Below are positions 21,628-30,307 of a stretch of DNA of 64,000 bases, piece after piece. The notes under the pieces are model-generated. The model was not told where the DNA came from. It saw nothing but the letters and a program-made list of their open reading frames with translations, and made no database searches. The position numbers were made by a program, and so were the translations under genes. Source of the DNA: Kitasatospora phosalacinea (GTDB lineage: Bacteria; Actinomycetota; Actinomycetes; Streptomycetales; Streptomycetaceae); contig NZ_JNYE01000013.1 in assembly GCF_000717185.1 (NCBI RefSeq), forward strand, positions 1 through 64,000, given 5' to 3'. How positions within the stretch are numbered: the stretch's first letter is position 1; each line of letters starts with the position of its first letter.

Positions 21628-22205
21628 TCAGAGCGCGGTGCGGGCCACCCGGCGGAAGGTGAAGTACAGCGCGACCCCCGCGACGGCGGCGAGCAGGGCG
21701 GTCTCCACCAGCTGCATCGGGAACAGCTGCGACACGGGGTGGACCCGGGCCCAGGCGGGGTAGGAGGAGGTGTAGCCGTTGCAGTCCATCCCGGCCAGGC
21801 AGACGGTGTTGGCCACCCGGCTGCCGTCGGGGAGGACGTAGCCGCCCTCCACCACCCAGGAGCCGGCGGGCTGCACGAACTGCATGCTCCAGCCGGTCCG
21901 CCAGGGTGCCGCGTCGGTGAGCGGGAGGAGTGCACCCGCACCGCACGCACCAGCAGCCGGCTCGGGCCCACGACGAGGCCGGTGGCCAGCACCGACAGCA
22001 CGGTGCGGCGCAGGAACTGGCCGATCGCCGCGCCGACGGCCAGGGCGTACAGCGACCAGGCGACCGGGGCCAGGCCGAGCGCCGGGTAGGTCAGCCCTTG
22101 GAACGCCGGGTCGGACGGGGGGTCGAAGCGGTGGACGTCCCAGTACCAGATCGAGGTGGACGCGGCCGCGAGCGCGCCGACCGACACCAGCACCACAGGA
22201 ATTCG
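21628..22205 (-). pseudogene. ABC-2-type permease, 3' remnant with frameshift
   Basis: One frame from about 22200 encodes three segments typical of the C-terminal half of actinobacterial ABC-2 permeases (VLVSVGALAAASTSIWYW, YPALGLAPVAWSLYALAVGAAIGQFLRRTVLSVLATGLV). Around 21915-21935 it shifts to the frame that continues LLPLTDAAPWRTGW, MQFVQPAGSWVVEGGYVLPDG and a last helix VETALLAAVAGVALYFTF. The N-terminal half is missing; it joins a truncated monooxygenase near 22200. Not functional as it stands. Confidence 0.7.
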
Positions 22206-22672
22206 GCGGCCCGGGAGTAGCGGTCGGCCTCGTCGAGGAAGCCGCCGCGGCGGAAGTTCTCGCCGGTGAACGCGTCGTGGCTGGTCACCACGTTCCAGGC
22301 GGCCCGGCCGCCGCTCAGGTGGTCCAGGGTGGCCAGCCGCCGGGCCACCTCGTACGGCTCGTTGAAGGTGGAGTTGACCGTCGCGGCCAGCCCGAGGTGC
22401 GTGGTGACGGCGGACAGCGCGCTGAGCACGGTCAACGACTCGGGCCGTCCCGCCACGTCCAGGTCGTGCACCCGGCCCTTGTGCTCGCGCAGCCGCAGGC
22501 CCTCGGAGAGGAAGAGGAAGTCGAACCTGCCGCGCTCGGCGGCGCGGGCGAGCCGGGCGAAGGAGTCGAAGTCGATCTGGCTCCCGGCGGCCGGGTCCGA
22601 CCAGACCACGGTGTGCTGGACGCTCGGGAACTGGGCGGCGAGGTGGATCTGCTTGAGCGGACGGGCGGGCAC
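22200..22672 (-). pseudogene. Luciferase-like (NtaA/DmoA-type) FMN monooxygenase, 5' fragment
   Basis: From GTG 22672 (GGAGG seven bases upstream) about 157 residues match the start of NtaA/SnaA/DszA-type monooxygenases: LKQIHLAAQFPSVQHTVVW, FDFLFLSEGLRLREH, AATVNSTFNEPYEVARRLATLDHLSGGRAAWNVVTS and ENFRRGGF. The homology ends at RYSRAAEF where about 290 further residues are expected. The frame then runs on as unrelated sequence to a stop at 22091. Fused to a permease remnant, at a GAATTC (22199-22204). Confidence 0.75.
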
Positions 22673-22722
22673 GGGCGACCTCCGGAGGTGCGGGGTGCGG
22701 GGTGCGAGTTCGGTGGGCGGGG

Positions 22723-23940
22723 TCAGGCGCGCTTCGCCGGGAAGCCGTGCGCACGGGCGCCGAGCACCACGGCCAGCACCGGGGCCAGCAGGGCCAGCAC
22801 GCTCCAGGGCAGGGACGCGGCGCCCGCGGAGTCCAGCAGCACCCCGCCCAGGACGCCGCCGCCCGCCATCGCCGCGTTCCAGAGCGTCACCAGCGCCGCC
22901 TGGGCCGCGTCCGCCCGCTCGCCCCCGGCGTCGCCGACCGCGGTCTGCAGCAGCGTCGGCACCCCGCCCCAGCCCAGGCCCCACAGCGCCGCCGCCGCGT
23001 ACACCAGCGCGGGCACGTCCGAGCGCAGGCCCAGCACGGCGGCCGCGGCGGCCACCAGCACCGCCCCGGCGGCGGTCAGCGCCCGCAGCCGGCGGTGGAT
23101 CAGCGCCCCGGTGGCCCAGACGCCCGCCAGCGAGGCGGCGCCGAACACCAGCAGCACCAGGTCGGTCGACCCGCCCATGCCCAGGTGGTCCAGGTAGCTC
23201 GCCACGTACGCGTACAGCACGGTGTGCGCCAGCACGAACACCAGCGTCACGAACAGCACCGGCACCACCCCCGGGACGGCCAGCGCCCCCAGGATCCGCT
23301 CCCGCCGCTCCGGCGGCTGCCCCGGCAGGTCCGGCACCGCCGCCGCCGTCCAGCCGATCACCACCAGGGCGAGCGCCGTCATCGCCAGGAACGCCACCCG
23401 CCAGTCGGTCGCCCCGGCCAGGAACGTTCCTGCGGGCACGCCCAGCGACAGCGCCACCGGGATGCCCGTCATCACGACCGCGATCGCCCGGCCCTGCAAG
23501 TGGACGGGTGTCAACCGGCGGGCGTACCCCGCCAGCAGCGCCCAGGCCAGGCCCGCCGCCACCCCCGCGAGGAAGCGCGCCGCCAGGGTGAGCGGGTAGG
23601 ACGAGGACACCGCGGTGACGGTGTTGGCGACGGCGAAGGCGCCCGTCGCGGACAGCAGCAGCCGCTTGCGGCGCCAGGCCGCGGTGGCGGCGGTCAGCGG
23701 GATCGCGGTCAGCGCGGTGCCCACCGCGTACACCGTCACCGCCTGGCCCGCCGCCGACTCGCCGACCCCGAGGTCGGTGCCCAGCGCGGGCAGCACGCCC
23801 GCGGGCAGCGTCTCGGTCAGGCTGGTCACGAAGACCGCCGTGGCCAGCGCCAGCAGCGCCGACAGCGGCAGCCCGTTGCTGCGAACTCGCTTCTGGGGAA
23901 GGGTTCCTGAGGGATCGTGTACTGGTGACCGGGTGCTCAT
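22723..23940 (-). CDS. MFS transporter (drug/sugar efflux, DHA-type)
   Basis: 405 residues with 12 predicted helices; ALTAIPLTAATAAWRRKRLLL carries the loop-2/3 signature and RFLAGVAAGLAWALLAGYARRL the motif-C-like region. Similar to the AraJ/CmlR-type efflux family. It diverges from a MerR regulator across a perfect 22-bp operator, the standard arrangement for inducible efflux. It runs toward the truncated monooxygenase gene, with a 50-base gap, and the two were probably an operon. Confidence 0.88.
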   Translation of the reverse strand: MSTRSPVHDPSGTLPQKRVRSNGLPLSALLALATAVFVTSLTETLPAGVLPALGTDLGVGESAAGQAVTVYAVGTALTAIPLTAATAAWRRKRLLLSATGAFAVANTVTAVSSSYPLTLAARFLAGVAAGLAWALLAGYARRLTPVHLQGRAIAVVMTGIPVALSLGVPAGTFLAGATDWRVAFLAMTALALVVIGWTAAAVPDLPGQPPERRERILGALAVPGVVPVLFVTLVFVLAHTVLYAYVASYLDHLGMGGSTDLVLLVFGAASLAGVWATGALIHRRLRALTAAGAVLVAAAAAVLGLRSDVPALVYAAAALWGLGWGGVPTLLQTAVGDAGGERADAAQAALVTLWNAAMAGGGVLGGVLLDSAGAASLPWSVLALLAPVLAVVLGARAHGFPAKRA

Positions 23941-23955
23941 GGCCGCTATCGTGGA

Positions 23956-23977
23956 ACCCTCACACCAATGTGAGGGT
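23956..23977. promoter_or_regulatory. MerR-type operator (perfect 9-4-9 inverted repeat)
   Basis: ACCCTCACA, CCAA, TGTGAGGGT: a perfect inverted repeat, 15 bases upstream of the MFS start and 29 bases upstream of the MerR start. The CCTCAC...GTGAGG form is typical for MerR-family sites that sit in long promoter spacers. Confidence 0.8.
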
Positions 23978-24006
23978 CAACGCGGCTCGACGTGAGGTGG
24001 ACCACA

Positions 24007-24393
24007 GTGGGGCGCCTGCGCATCGGGCAGCTGTCGGAACGCACCGGCACCTCCCGGCGGCTGCTGCGCTACTACGAGGAACAGCAGCTGATCGTCTCCA
24101 CCCGGGCCGCCAACGGCTACCGCGAGTACGACGAACGCCTGGCCGACCGGGTCCTGCAGATCCGCGGACTGCTCGACGCCGGGCTGCCCACCCGGATCAT
24201 CAAGCAGATCCTGCCCTGCCTCGACAAGCCCCGGACCATCCACTTCCCCGACGCCACCCCCGAGATGATCGCCACCCTGACCGAGGAGCGCGACCGGATG
24301 ACCGAGCGGATCGACTGCCTGGTCCGCAACCGGGACGCGATGGACGAGTACCTGGCGGTGGTCACCGGCGGCGGCCCGGCGGCCACGGGCTGA
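24007..24393 (+). CDS. MerR-family transcriptional regulator
   Basis: 128 residues from GTG 24007, chosen over GTG 23992 because GAGGTGG lies seven bases upstream and the protein then begins at the helix-turn-helix: LRIGQLSERTGTSRRLLRYYEEQQLIVSTRAANGYREY. A coiled coil follows (EMIATLTEERDRMTERIDCLVRNRDAMDEYL). No metal-binding Cys pattern at the C-terminus, so a drug- or stress-responsive member. It probably controls the divergent MFS gene through the site at 23956-23977. Confidence 0.9.
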   Translation: MGRLRIGQLSERTGTSRRLLRYYEEQQLIVSTRAANGYREYDERLADRVLQIRGLLDAGLPTRIIKQILPCLDKPRTIHFPDATPEMIATLTEERDRMTERIDCLVRNRDAMDEYLAVVTGGGPAATG

Positions 24394-24497
24394 GCGTCAC
24401 CCGTTCGGCGGATCGGCCTTGCGGGGGGCGGCCGGGGCCGGAAGCGTCCTTCCGGGGGCCCGTCGACCCCGGTCCGGACGCGAGGGAGCACACCAGC

Positions 24498-25799
24498 ATG
24501 ATGTCGGACGACCCGCAGACGCTCGCCCACGAGGCGTACGTGTACCTGTACCCGCTGGTCACCATGGACGTCACCCGCCGCCAGGCGGTGTCCGTGCCCA
24601 GCGGGATCAAGCCGGCCTTCGGACCGCCCAACGAGTTCCACCACCTGCGGGAGTTCCCGTCCGCGGAGTTCCGCTCGGTGGTCCGGCCCAACTTCGACAC
24701 CCTGTACTCCTCCGCCTGGCTGGACCTGACGAACGGCCCGGTGGCGCTGCACGTGTCGGACACCGGCGGCCGCTACTTCATGGTCCCGCTGCTCGACATG
24801 TGGACCGACGTGTTCGCCACCCTCGGCCCGCGCACCACCGGCTCCGGCGACCAGGACTACCTGGTGGTCGGCCCCGACCACCGGGGCGAACTCCCGGCCG
24901 GGGCGAAGGTGCTGCGCTCGCCGACGCCGTACGCCTGGGTCATCGGGCGGATCCAGACCAACGGCCCGGCCGACTACGAGAAGGTCCGGCGGATCCAGGA
25001 CGGTCTCACGGTGCGCGCCCTCGACCCGGTCGAGCACCCGGCCGACCCGGCGGCGGACGTGACGACCCCGCCGCTGGCCACCGTCAACGGGCTCGGCGCC
25101 GTCGAGTTCTTCACCCGGGCCGCCCGGGTGCTGGCCGTCAACCCGCCGCACGCCACCGACTTCGCCGTCCTGGCGCGCATCGCCCACCTGGGCATCGTCC
25201 CCGGGCGGGAGTTCGACCCCGGACGGTTCTCCGACGCCGACCTGGCCGCGCTGGAGGCGGGGGTCCGGGCCGCCCGGGAGGCGATCACGGGATCCCCCGC
25301 CGTCATCGGCACCGCCGTCAACGGCTGGCGCGTCACCGCCGAGACCATGGGCGTCTACGGCAACGCCTACTTCAAGCGGGCCGCCGTCACCGCGATCGGC
25401 CTGGGCGCCAACCCGCCGGAGGACGCGATCTACCCCGTCCTGGCGGTCGACGCGGACGGCGCCCGGGTCACCGGCGAGCACGACTACCTGCTGCACTTCC
25501 CCGCGGACGGCCTGCCGCCCGTCGGCGCGTTCTGGTCGGTGACGATGTACGACGCCGAAGGCTTCCAGGTCGCCAACGCGATCGACCGCTACGCCCTGGG
25601 CGACCGCGACCCGCTCAGCTACAACGCCGACGGCTCGCTCGACATCCTGGTCTCGCACCGCGACCCCGGCCCCGACCGGCGCTCCAACTGGCTGCCCGCA
25701 CCGACCGGCCCGATCGGCCTCACCCTGCGCCTGTACGCACCCCGGCCGCAGGCCCTCGACGGCAGCTGGAGCCCGCCCGCCGTCCGCCGGATCGGCTGA
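24498..25799 (+). CDS. DUF1254/DUF1214 domain protein
   Basis: 433 residues from ATG 24498 (GGGAG nine bases upstream; a second ATG follows at once). The N-terminal DUF1254 part has HEAYVYLYPLVTMDVTRRQ and RPNFDTLYSSAWLDL; the C-terminal DUF1214 part has GVYGNAYFKRAAVTAIGLGANPPEDAIYP, LHFPADGLPPVGAFWSVTMYD and NWLPAPTGPIGLTLRLYAP. Unlike many relatives it has no signal peptide, so it is probably cytoplasmic. Biochemical function of the family is not established. The last 24 coding bases with the stop are tandemly repeated downstream. Confidence 0.9.
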   Translation: MMSDDPQTLAHEAYVYLYPLVTMDVTRRQAVSVPSGIKPAFGPPNEFHHLREFPSAEFRSVVRPNFDTLYSSAWLDLTNGPVALHVSDTGGRYFMVPLLDMWTDVFATLGPRTTGSGDQDYLVVGPDHRGELPAGAKVLRSPTPYAWVIGRIQTNGPADYEKVRRIQDGLTVRALDPVEHPADPAADVTTPPLATVNGLGAVEFFTRAARVLAVNPPHATDFAVLARIAHLGIVPGREFDPGRFSDADLAALEAGVRAAREAITGSPAVIGTAVNGWRVTAETMGVYGNAYFKRAAVTAIGLGANPPEDAIYPVLAVDADGARVTGEHDYLLHFPADGLPPVGAFWSVTMYDAEGFQVANAIDRYALGDRDPLSYNADGSLDILVSHRDPGPDRRSNWLPAPTGPIGLTLRLYAPRPQALDGSWSPPAVRRIG

Positions 25800-25847
25800 G
25801 CCGCCGGCCACCGGTCCGGCTGAGCCGCCGTCCGCCGGTTCGGCTGA
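25776..25847. repeat. Three 24-bp tandem copies of the DUF1254 gene terminus
   Basis: Three successive 24-bp units (25776-25799, 25800-25823, 25824-25847), all ending CGGCTGA, so each copy repeats the last codons and the stop. The first unit is the true gene end. The period is a multiple of three. Confidence 0.85.
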
Positions 25848-25863
25848 GCCCGCCGACCGGCGC

Positions 25864-27687
25864 CTACAGCGCCGGGGCCAGGCGGGTCGAAGCCTCCAGC
25901 AGCAGCGCGTGGACGAAGGACTGCGGGAGGTTGCCGCGCAGTTGGCGCTGCGCGACGTCGTACTCCTCGGCGTACAGGCCGGCCGGGCCGCAGGCGGCCC
26001 GGTTGCGCTCGTACCAGCGCAGCGCCTCGGGCAGGCGGCCCTGGTCGAGCAGTGACAGCGACACCAGGAAACCGCAGAGCAGGAACGCCCCCTCCGCCTC
26101 GGCGAGCGGGCCCGGGCCGTGGCGGAAGCGGTAGCAGTGGTGGTCCTCGGTCAGGTCGGCGAGGACCGCCGCCAGGGTCGCCCGGCTCGGGCGCGCCAGC
26201 GGCGGGACGGCGCCGCGCAGGGCGGGCAGCAGCAGGGCCGCGTCCACCGCCGGATCGGTCGGCGAACGCTGCCAACGCCCGCTCGGGTGCAGGCAGTCGG
26301 TGAGCGCGGCGGCGGTCAGGCGCTCGGCGAGCGGCAGCCAGTCCGGGCGGTGCAGGGCGTCCGCGGCGGCCCGCAGACCCGCCGCGCAGGTCAGGCGGCT
26401 GTGCGTCCAGCGGTCCGGACGGATCTCCCAGATGCCGCTGTCCGGATCGCGGTGCCGGGCGGCGATCGCCTCCACCGCGACCCGGGCCGCCCGGCGCCCG
26501 TCCGCGTCCAACTGGTCGCGCCGGGCGGCCGCGGCCAGCAGCAGCAGCGCCTCGCCGAACCCGTCCAGCTGGAACTGCCGCCGCACCCGGTTCCCCGCCA
26601 CGTCGAACCCGCCCGGGTAGCCCGGCAGTTCGAGCCTGCGCAGCTCCGGCACCGGCCCGCCGCCGACGGTGTACGCGGGCGCCAGGCCCGGCCCGTCCGC
26701 GAGCAGCCGGGCCGCCACGAAACGCGCCGAACCGGCCAGCAGCGGGTGCGGGCCGCGGGCCGCGACGGCCTGGCCGATGTACGCCTGGTCGCGGATCCAC
26801 ACGTACCGGTAGTCGTAGTTGCGGCCCTGCTCGGCCCGCTCGGGCAGGCTGGTGGTGGCCGCGGCGACGGTGCCGCCGTCCGGACCGGTCAGGCCGGCCA
26901 GCACGGCGTGCGCGTGCCGGACGTCGCGCGAACCCGGCAGCCCCGCCAGCTCGGCCGGGCCCGGGACGTCCGCCGCCCAGGCCGCCGCCGTCGCCGCCCA
27001 GGCCCGGTCCGGGTCCGGCGGGGCGGCGTCGAACGGGCGCTCCGAGAGCTCCAGCACCAGGTCGTGCGAGGCCCCCGCGACGGCGCGCAGCACCGCGTGC
27101 AGGCCGCCGCAGCGCCCCGGCCGGGCGTCCGGCAGGCCGGTCAGCCGGACGTGCAGCGGCCCGGTGCGCAGCGTCCAGCGCCCCGCCGCGTCCCGGACCG
27201 GCACGGAGGTGCGGGCCGTGCCGAACCCGGCCGCCAGGTGCAGCGACACCTCCAGCTCGGCGGGCCCGTCCACCGCCACGACCCGGCGCAGCAGCACCGT
27301 GCGGTGCGCCTCGGCCGGACGGGCCAGCGCCTCCCGGCACTCCACCACCCCGCCCCCGGTCACCCAGCGGCTGCGGTACACCAACCCGCCGTCCTCGTAC
27401 CGCCCGCCCGGCACGTACGCCCCGGTCGGGGTCAGGCCGAACCAGCCCGGACCGCCGATCAACGCCGACAGCACCGCGTCGCTGTCCCACCGCGGCGCGC
27501 ACAGCCAGCCGATCACGCCGTCCGGTCCGAGCAGGGCACCGCGCCGCCCGTCCGCGAGCAGCGCGTACGCGCGCAGCACGTGCGGCGGCGGCGGGGCGCA
27601 GGGACGGGACGCGGCGGACACGGGCACGGCGGACGCGGCGGGCACGGGAGGCACGGCGGACACGGGTGGCACGGGTACGGCGGGCAC
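25864..27687 (-). CDS. GH15 family glucoamylase-like enzyme
   Basis: 607 residues from GTG 27687, chosen because GGAGG lies five bases upstream. After a Val-Pro-Ala repeat tail (about residues 1-30) come ALLADGRRGALLGPDGVIGWLCAPRWDSDAV (beta-sandwich domain) and the (alpha/alpha)6 catalytic barrel: GRNYDYRYVWIRDQAYIG, FQLDGFGEALLLLA, DSGIWEIRPDRWTHSRLTCAAGL and ERNRAACGPAGLYAEEYDV. The GIWE and AEEYD acidic residues are the expected catalytic pair. Cytoplasmic members hydrolyse trehalose or alpha-glucans; this one has no signal peptide. Divergent from the DUF5709 gene. A weak GTTT/GGAAAG promoter match lies at 27751-27727. Confidence 0.88.
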   Translation of the reverse strand: MPAVPVPPVSAVPPVPAASAVPVSAASRPCAPPPPHVLRAYALLADGRRGALLGPDGVIGWLCAPRWDSDAVLSALIGGPGWFGLTPTGAYVPGGRYEDGGLVYRSRWVTGGGVVECREALARPAEAHRTVLLRRVVAVDGPAELEVSLHLAAGFGTARTSVPVRDAAGRWTLRTGPLHVRLTGLPDARPGRCGGLHAVLRAVAGASHDLVLELSERPFDAAPPDPDRAWAATAAAWAADVPGPAELAGLPGSRDVRHAHAVLAGLTGPDGGTVAAATTSLPERAEQGRNYDYRYVWIRDQAYIGQAVAARGPHPLLAGSARFVAARLLADGPGLAPAYTVGGGPVPELRRLELPGYPGGFDVAGNRVRRQFQLDGFGEALLLLAAAARRDQLDADGRRAARVAVEAIAARHRDPDSGIWEIRPDRWTHSRLTCAAGLRAAADALHRPDWLPLAERLTAAALTDCLHPSGRWQRSPTDPAVDAALLLPALRGAVPPLARPSRATLAAVLADLTEDHHCYRFRHGPGPLAEAEGAFLLCGFLVSLSLLDQGRLPEALRWYERNRAACGPAGLYAEEYDVAQRQLRGNLPQSFVHALLLEASTRLAPAL

Positions 27688-27760
27688 GGCGGCCTCCGGG
27701 GAGTCGGGCGGCTCTCGCAGGCGCGGCTTTCCGGTGCGGCGTCCCGGAAACCCCGGGGCC

Positions 27761-27785
27761 GTTTCCGGGCCGTACGGGCGGGCAC
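27761..27785 (+). promoter_or_regulatory. SigB-type promoter of the DUF5709 gene
   Basis: GTTT at 27761-27764, 15 bases, GGGCAC at 27780-27785 followed by ACGCCCG. It fits the SigB-family pattern GNNT-N14-16-GGGTA and the shared GGGCAGACGCCC-like extension of this region. Confidence 0.6.
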
Positions 27786-27824
27786 ACGCCCGGCGCACGC
27801 GCCGACCGACGGAAGGAGACGGTG

Positions 27825-28466
27825 ATGGGACGGCAAGGACGTCCGCTGCACGACATGGGCGGGGCGACCGGCCCCGCGGACACCGCAGGACGGCCGGACA
27901 CGGCACCCGAGGACGACGGCACGCGCCGCCGCCCCGCACCGATCGGCAAGGGCGACACCTCCAACGTGGCGGGCAGCGACGAGCAGCAGCCCGAGATCGC
28001 CGAGGGCCCGGTGCCGGGCGTCCAGCCCGGGGAGGGCCGCGCCTCCGGCGACGGGGTGACCCGGGAGCTGGACCCGCCCGGTCCGCCCCGCACCCCCGCC
28101 CGCCCCGTCCCCCCGGACGCCGTCGAGGACGCTCCCGCCGCACTCGACCCCGACCGAGCCCGCCCCGCCGACCCGGGGGCCGACCCCGCGGACGAAGGAC
28201 TCCCCGACCTGGCGGACGGCTCACCCACCGCCACCCGCGCCACCGACCCGCAACGCCCGCCCGTCCCCGGCGACCGGCCCGTCGCGGCCGAGTCCTTCGG
28301 GGTGACGGGCTCCGAACAGGCCGAGGGCGAGTCGCTGGACGACCGGCTCGCGGCGGAACGGCCGGAGGTCTGGGAGGGCGGGCACGACGAGCAGGAGGGA
28401 CGCCCAGGGCAGTCGGCGGAGGAGGCCGCGATGCGGGAGGAGGGGGAGGAGGAGCGGGAGGAGTGA
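27825..28466 (+). CDS. Disordered acidic protein, DUF5709-like C-terminus
   Basis: 213 residues from ATG 27825 with GGAAGGAG six bases upstream. Most of the protein is Pro/Asp/Ala-rich and probably disordered. The region at about residues 160-182, ESFGVTGSEQAEGESLDDRLAAERPEVW, is the hallmark of the DUF5709 family, small soluble proteins common in SigB-type stress regulons of Streptomyces. The C-terminus is a run of Glu and Arg. A SigB-type promoter precedes it. Function unknown, perhaps protective under osmotic stress. Confidence 0.8.
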   Translation: MGRQGRPLHDMGGATGPADTAGRPDTAPEDDGTRRRPAPIGKGDTSNVAGSDEQQPEIAEGPVPGVQPGEGRASGDGVTRELDPPGPPRTPARPVPPDAVEDAPAALDPDRARPADPGADPADEGLPDLADGSPTATRATDPQRPPVPGDRPVAAESFGVTGSEQAEGESLDDRLAAERPEVWEGGHDEQEGRPGQSAEEAAMREEGEEEREE

Positions 28467-28738
28467 CGGGCGGTTGCGTGGACCGGCAGGCGTGGCGTCA
28501 GGCGCGTCAGGTACGCCAGGCGCGTCAGGCGTTGTGGCGCAGGGTCGTGCCGGAGGCGGTGCCGAAGACGGCGCGGTAGCGGGCGGCCGGGGCCAGGGCG
28601 CGGCCGGAGGCCGGGGTGAGCGGACGGGGCCCGGTGGGTGCTCCGGGGGTGGAATGCCTTGGCCGTAGCGGGAGTTGTCGGAGGGAACGAGCGGTGCCCG
28701 CGGAGCGGTACCGGCGGATCGGGGAAGGCGGTAGGGCG
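28467..28738. other. Intergenic region with short repeats and a possible AraC-type remnant
   Basis: 272 bases. 28480-28530 contains short CAGGCGCGT/CGTCAGG repeats just past the preceding stop. The minus strand from about 28620 to a stop at 28525 reads LTPASGRALAPAARYRAVFG..., resembling the last residues of AraC/GlxA-type regulators (P-A-x-Y-R-x-x-F). No helix-turn-helix is left. Very low confidence for the remnant. Confidence 0.25.
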
Positions 28739-29029
28739 ATGGTGCGTGCGGTGTGGAACGGCGTGGTGCTGGCCGAGTCCGAGGACACGGTGCTGGTGGA
28801 GGGCAACCACTACTTCCCGCCGGAGGCGCTGAACCGGGAGTTCTTCGTTCCCAGCAGCACCACGACGGTCTGCTCCTGGAAGGGCACCGCCCGCTACTGG
28901 ACGGTCTCGGCGGGCGGTGCCGAGAACCCGGACGCCGCCTGGTACTACCCGGAGCCGAAGCCAGACGCCGAGCACGTCCGCGACCGGGTCGCCTTCTGGC
29001 GCGGGGTGGACGTCACCGCGGCCGAGTAG
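28739..29029 (+). CDS. DUF427 domain protein
   Basis: 96 residues from ATG 28739. Complete DUF427 fold: VWNGVVLAESEDTVLVEGNHYFPPEAL, then STTTVCSWKGTARYWTV and NPDAAWYYPEPKPDAEHVRDRVAFW. The family is a small beta-barrel related to nucleotidyltransferase-like folds; its role is not established, and it is often stress-associated in actinomycetes. No clear SigB-type promoter directly upstream. Confidence 0.9.
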   Translation: MVRAVWNGVVLAESEDTVLVEGNHYFPPEALNREFFVPSSTTTVCSWKGTARYWTVSAGGAENPDAAWYYPEPKPDAEHVRDRVAFWRGVDVTAAE

Positions 29030-29070
29030 CGGGGCGGGGGTTTCGTTCCCGGAGCTGCGGGCGGGCAGTC

Positions 29071-29124
29071 GTTGGCGTCGGCGTCGGCGTTGGCGTCGGC
29101 GTTGGCGTTGGCGTCGGCGTCGGC
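29071..29124. repeat. Hexanucleotide repeat (GTTGGC/GTCGGC) x9
   Basis: Nine 6-bp units in tandem, 42 bases after the DUF427 stop. The rest of 29030-29280 holds no convincing gene; a plus-strand ATG at 29152 opens only a short frame that loses coding character after about 40 codons, and a short CCGCCCGGTGCC repeat lies at 29240-29275. Confidence 0.8.
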
Positions 29125-29280
29125 CGGGAGTCGGGAGCGGGAGGAGCACGCCATGCGGAGGAAGTCGACGGCGGGGCTGCGGATCACCCACCGCCGGGGC
29201 CCGGACGGCAGCTGCGTGGTCGGGGTGAGCCCGCTGCCCGCCGCCCGGTGCCCGCCGCCCGGTGCCCGCTGCCGGGTTGC

Positions 29281-30171
29281 TCAGCCGAGCAGCGTCCGCA
29301 GGTGCTCCAGTGCCGCTCCCAGCGCGTCGTCGGCCGTCACGGCCAGGTCGGGCTCGACGCCGACGCCTTCCCAGTTGGTGCCGGTGACCGGGTTGACCGA
29401 ACGGGCGGTGGGGACGGTCACGGTGACGTGCGGGGAGACCGGGAAGCGGGCGGTGGGGTGGGCGCCGCCCCCGGTGGTCCCGCCGACCACGGTGGCGCGC
29501 CCCAGCACCTTGAGGTTGTAGGCCAGTTCCTCGCCGCCGGAGAAGGTGGTGCCGCTGGTCAGCACGGTGACCGGGCGGTCCAGGTAGCGCGGGGCGGTGA
29601 GGTGCCCGAGGGTCCAGTACTGGCGGACGGAGTCGGTGCTCCGCTCGTAGATGTCGTTGAGGTGCACCTCGTCGCCGGCGAAGAAGTAGCTGCACCACAA
29701 CTGCACGCCCTCGGGCGAGCCGCCCCGGCACTGCCGCAGGTCGATGACCAACGCCTCGGTGGGGGAGAGGAGTTGCATCGCGGCAGCGATCGCGGGGCCG
29801 CCCAGGTCGGCAGGAGGGATCATCCGCAGGTCGAGGTAGCCGATGTTGCCGTCGAGCTGCTCCACCCGCCGGACGCCGTAGTTGCTCTCCCGGGCGTACC
29901 GCGCGAAGCGGGCGCGCGCGACGTCCTCCGGCTCCTCGTCCATCGGCTGCGGCTCCTCGCTCCACAGCAGTCGCAAGTGCTTGTCCGGGCAGGCCTGTTG
30001 GAGGTCGCCGGTGACGCGCTCGCACAGCTCCCGTTCGTCCAGGCCCTGGTACGCGCCTTCGGCCAGTCGACGCCGGAGGGCCGTGTCGACGGCGGCCGCC
30101 TGCGCGGGGAACACGTAACCGGTGGCGATCCGGGCCAGTGCGGCCTCGACCACCTCGTGATGAGTCGTCAT
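29281..30171 (-). CDS. S41-family (tail-specific protease/IRBP-like) serine peptidase
   Basis: 296 residues from ATG 30171. N-terminal helical domain (VVEAALARIATGYVFPAQAAAVDTALR...) as in IRBP-type S41 proteins, then the core: NIGYLDLRMIP, ALVIDLRQCRGGSPEGVQLWCSYFF, VTVLTSGTTFSGGEELAYNLKVLGRATVVGGTTGGGAHP. The catalytic Ser is in TFSGGEE and the substrate-binding site lies around TGGGAHP. No signal peptide and no PDZ domain. Likely a cytoplasmic hydrolase; substrate unknown. Confidence 0.88.
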   Translation of the reverse strand: MTTHHEVVEAALARIATGYVFPAQAAAVDTALRRRLAEGAYQGLDERELCERVTGDLQQACPDKHLRLLWSEEPQPMDEEPEDVARARFARYARESNYGVRRVEQLDGNIGYLDLRMIPPADLGGPAIAAAMQLLSPTEALVIDLRQCRGGSPEGVQLWCSYFFAGDEVHLNDIYERSTDSVRQYWTLGHLTAPRYLDRPVTVLTSGTTFSGGEELAYNLKVLGRATVVGGTTGGGAHPTARFPVSPHVTVTVPTARSVNPVTGTNWEGVGVEPDLAVTADDALGAALEHLRTLLG

Positions 30172-30307
30172 GCGCGCGATGGTAGGTCCGGGTCGAACGG
30201 GTGCCCAGTGGTTTTCGCCGGCCGCTGCTCCGGACACCGTGCGCGCCCCTGCCGCGGCCGACCCGGGCGCCCGTCTGCGCGCTGGCGGCCGCGATGCCGA
30301 CGGGGGG

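Noticed and set aside
27727..27751. SigB-type promoter for the GH15 gene
   Set aside because: GTTT with 15 bases to GGAAAG deviates at the most conserved -10 positions; mentioned only as weak.
25619..30025. Very long open frame on the minus strand (over 1400 codons)
   Set aside because: It crosses the DUF1254, GH15, DUF5709, DUF427 and S41 genes in shadow frames; no family motifs, Arg/Pro/Ala-rich composition typical for antisense of high-GC genes.
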